DNA of 64,000 nt, from the NCBI RefSeq assembly GCF_000720325.1, contig NZ_JOJM01000037.1, forward strand, positions 62,001-126,000, in the 5' to 3' direction. Numbering within the stretch: the stretch's first letter is position 1; the number at the start of each line of letters is the position of its first letter. This DNA is from Streptomyces sp. NRRL B-1347. Lineage in GTDB: Bacteria; Actinomycetota; Actinomycetes; Streptomycetales; Streptomycetaceae. This document shows, one piece after another, positions 61,995 to 64,000 of the stretch. Below the pieces are notes generated by a model. The model was not told the origin of the DNA and ran no database searches. It saw only the letters and a program-made list of their open reading frames with translations. Position numbers and translations under genes: made by a program.

Positions 61995-62618
61995 TCAGCG
62001 GCGGTCGATCGCGCGCAGGGTGAACGTCACCAGTTCGTCCGCCGCCGCGTTCAGGTCGAGGTCCGGGTGGGCCAGCCAGTGGCTGATCACGCCGTCGATG
62101 GCGCCGCCGACGGCCAGGGAGACCGTGGTGGGGTCGAACGGCCGGAAGTGCCCGGCCTCCTGGCCCGCGGCGAGCAGTTCCGCGAGGGCCTGCCAGCGGC
62201 CCGCGGTGTCATGGCTTCCGGGCGTCTTCAGACGGGTGCCGCCGTGGTCGTCGAGCAGCATCTCGGTGATGACGCGGACGTGACGGCGGTTCTCCCGCTG
62301 GTAGCCGACCATGGCGCGGACGTAGGCGACCACGGCGGCGCGCGGCTCCGGCGCCGCCGCGACGCGCTCGCTGACGTACGCGGTGAACTCCTCCAGGACG
62401 TGGGCGAGGGTGGCCCGGGTGAGGTTGTCCTTGGAGGCGAAGTGGTAGAGGACCGCGGCCTTGGAAAGACCCGCCTGCTCGGCGATGGCCGACAGGGACG
62501 TCGACGGGTAGCCCTTGGTGGAGATCAGGTCGATCGTGCACTCGATGAGCTGGCGGCGGCGGGCCTGCTCGGTGAAGGTCGGTGCGTCCGCGTGGCGGCC
62601 GTCTCGTCGGGCAGCCAT
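61995..62618 (-). CDS. TetR-family transcriptional regulator
   Basis: The 207-residue protein has the TetR helix-turn-helix RRQLIECTIDLISTKGYPST then SLSAIAEQAGLSKAAVLYHF and ASKDNLTRATLAHVLEEF (residues 18-70). A helical ligand-binding part follows. The ATG at 62618 follows AGAGGTG. It lies 100 bp downstream of the oxidoreductase gene on the same strand and converges on the CtaG-like gene (9 bp apart). Its likely targets are itself and perhaps the oxidoreductase, by proximity only. Confidence 0.9.
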   Translation of the reverse strand: MAARRDGRHADAPTFTEQARRRQLIECTIDLISTKGYPSTSLSAIAEQAGLSKAAVLYHFASKDNLTRATLAHVLEEFTAYVSERVAAAPEPRAAVVAYVRAMVGYQRENRRHVRVITEMLLDDHGGTRLKTPGSHDTAGRWQALAELLAAGQEAGHFRPFDPTTVSLAVGGAIDGVISHWLAHPDLDLNAAADELVTFTLRAIDRR

Positions 62619-62717
62619 GGTGAGCACCTCTCGTTTCCTCCACACACGCACGGGAGACCTGCTCTGGGCCCGCGCGTCGGCCGGAACCGACCGTACACCA
62701 GCGCCCGTCCCCGCTGG

Positions 62718-64000
62718 TCAGCGCTCCAGGACGGCCATCGCGGCGTTGTGGCCCGCGATGCCGCTGACACCGCCGCCCCGGCGGGCGCCCGCGCCGCACA
62801 GGTGGACGTTCGGGTGGGCGGTGGCCACGCCCCAGCGGTCCTCGCGGCCTTCGGCGTCGTCCGCGTACGGGAAGGCGAGGTCGCCGTGGAAGATGTTGCC
62901 GCCGGGCAGGCGCAGCTCGCGCTCCAGGTCGAGGGGGGTCTTCGCCTCGACGCAGGGGCGGCCGTCCGCGTCCGTGGCCAGGCAGTCGGCGATCGGCTCG
63001 GCCAGGTGCGCGTCGAGCTGGGCGAGGGTCGCCGTCAAGAGCGCGTCGCGGGCCGTGGCGTTGGTGGCTTCGGTGAACAGACGGGCCGGGGTGTGCAGGC
63101 CGAAGAGGGTCAGGGTCTGGTAACCGCGCTCGACCAGGTCGGGGGCCAGGATCGTGGGGTCGGTCAGGGAGTGGCAGTAGATCTCGGAGGGCGGCGCCGA
63201 GGGCAGGGCGCCGCCCGCGGCCTCGGCGTGGGCCCGCGCCAACTCCGCGTAGCCCTCCGCGATGTGGAAGGTCCCGCCGAAGGCCTCGCGGGGGTCGACG
63301 GAGGTGTCGCGGAGCTTGGGGAGCCGCTTGAGGACCATGTTGACCTTGAGCTGGGCCCCTTCGGCGGGCGCGGGCGGCGCCTGCCCGGTGAGGGCGGCGA
63401 GTTCGTGCGGCGAGGTCCCGACGAGCACGTGCCGGGCGGCGACCGTGCCGTCGCCGTCAGCGGTGCGGTAGGAGACCTCGGCGCGCTTGCCGTCGGTCTC
63501 CACGCGGGTGACCTCGTGGCCGGTGAGCAGCTCGGCGCCCGCGGCCAGGGCGCGGTCGGCCAGGGCGCGGGTGAGCGTGCCCATGCCGCCGACGGGGACG
63601 TTCCAGTCGCCGGTGCCGCCGCCGATGACGTGGTAGAGGAAGCAGCGGTTCTGCCGCAGGTCCGGGTCGTGGGCGTCGGCGAAGGTGCCGATGAGGGCGT
63701 CGGTGAGGACGACGCCGCGCACCAGGTCGTCGGTGAAGCGGGCTTCGACGGCCGTACCGATCGGCTCTTCGAACAGGGTGCGCCAGACGGTGTCGTCGTC
63801 GACGAGGCGCCGCAGCTCCGCCTTGTCCGGCAGCGGTTCCGTGAGCGTCGGGAACACCCTGCGTGCCGCGTGGGCGGTCAGGGCGTAGAAGTCCCGCCAG
63901 GCCTCGTACGCCCGGTCGTCGCCGGTGAGCCGGGCGAAGGACGCGCGCGTCCGGGACTCGCCGCCGCCCACCAGGAGCCCGGTGGGGCGCCCGTCGCGGA
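62718..64000 (-). CDS. FAD-dependent phytoene desaturase / carotenoid isomerase-like oxidoreductase, 5' end missing
   Basis: The frame stays open to the window edge, so the N-terminal FAD-binding GxGxxG part lies outside. The visible 427 residues fit the CrtI/phytoene-dehydrogenase-related family: YHVIGGGTGDWNVPVGGMGT then LTRALADRALAAGAELLTGH, VLVGTSPHELAALTGQ, QLKVNMVLKRLPKL, and the C-terminal FAD end VHLCGAGARRGGGVSGIAGH. Carotenogenesis neighbours are not seen, and the family also has members of unknown substrate. A short hairpin (62697-62718) overlaps its stop. A TetR gene follows downstream. Confidence 0.88.
   Translation of the reverse strand, partial: RDGRPTGLLVGGGESRTRASFARLTGDDRAYEAWRDFYALTAHAARRVFPTLTEPLPDKAELRRLVDDDTVWRTLFEEPIGTAVEARFTDDLVRGVVLTDALIGTFADAHDPDLRQNRCFLYHVIGGGTGDWNVPVGGMGTLTRALADRALAAGAELLTGHEVTRVETDGKRAEVSYRTADGDGTVAARHVLVGTSPHELAALTGQAPPAPAEGAQLKVNMVLKRLPKLRDTSVDPREAFGGTFHIAEGYAELARAHAEAAGGALPSAPPSEIYCHSLTDPTILAPDLVERGYQTLTLFGLHTPARLFTEATNATARDALLTATLAQLDAHLAEPIADCLATDADGRPCVEAKTPLDLERELRLPGGNIFHGDLAFPYADDAEGREDRWGVATAHPNVHLCGAGARRGGGVSGIAGHNAAMAVLER

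Noticed and set aside
62697..62718. Inverted repeat ACCAGCG/CGCTGGT as a TetR operator
   Set aside because: It overlaps the stop of the oxidoreductase gene rather than a promoter core; a weak terminator is as likely.

Overview
The window is about 73% GC actinobacterial chromosome, almost certainly Streptomyces. It has GTG and TTG starts, many ATGA/GTGA gene overlaps, an AfsR/SARP-NB-ARC regulator, a DmdR/IdeR iron box, an XRE-TPR regulator of Streptomyces type and a sigma-B-type promoter. No rRNA, tRNA, CRISPR array, intact insertion sequence or prophage was seen. All functional calls are by eye from motifs; no database was searched.

Layout. 0-11 kb holds accessory metabolic and stress genes: a 5'-cut metzincin protease, a TetR gene with two operators next to an NTF2-like protein and an oxidoreductase, a secreted ricin-type lectin, a GNAT acetyltransferase, a methyltransferase, an ArsR-SRPBCC fusion coupled to a RibD/DHFR-like reductase, an ArsB/SLC13-type transporter with a universal stress protein, and a cyclic-nucleotide-binding protein. 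11-19 kb is patchier. It has a two-gene unit with an NHLP-like domain and a large Ig-like protein, an XRE regulator divergent from small zinc-ribbon genes, cutA, a cytochrome P450, a cold-shock gene of proteobacterial look, and three decayed genes (two frameshifted, one IS630-like transposase scrap).

19.6-33.7 kb is the most striking region. Two divergent operons share a 273-bp promoter region. The left one encodes a dynamin-like GTPase, a GTPase-Hsp70-beta-propeller fusion, a GrpE-like protein and a membrane-anchored Hsp70. The right one encodes a small protein, a membrane protein matching the CATRA family, and a TPR-CHAT (caspase-like) protease. I read this as one NTP-dependent conflict or programmed-death type system: chaperone and GTPase sensors or remodellers, and a protease effector.

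36.3-53.2 kb is a siderophore operon of eight genes on the minus strand. It starts from an iron box at 53136-53154 and ends at a 20-bp-stem hairpin at 36281-36324. Gene order is aryl carrier protein, siderophore-interacting reductase, lipoprotein binding protein, two FecCD permeases, ATPase, a nine-domain NRPS (C-A-PCP-E-C-A-PCP-E-C) and an MFS exporter. The aryl-acid ligase and the aryl-acid biosynthesis genes are not in the window.

53.4-58.6 kb is a second conflict-type operon: Trypco1-like protein, trypsin-like protease, and a 1344-residue TPR-SARP-NB-ARC-TPR STAND protein, all coupled by overlaps. 59.2-62 kb is an overlapping four-gene plus-strand unit (ferritin-like, hemerythrin, half-length DUF2243, CtaG-like) behind a sigma-B-like promoter. 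The window closes with a TetR gene and the 3' part of an FAD-dependent desaturase-like oxidoreductase.
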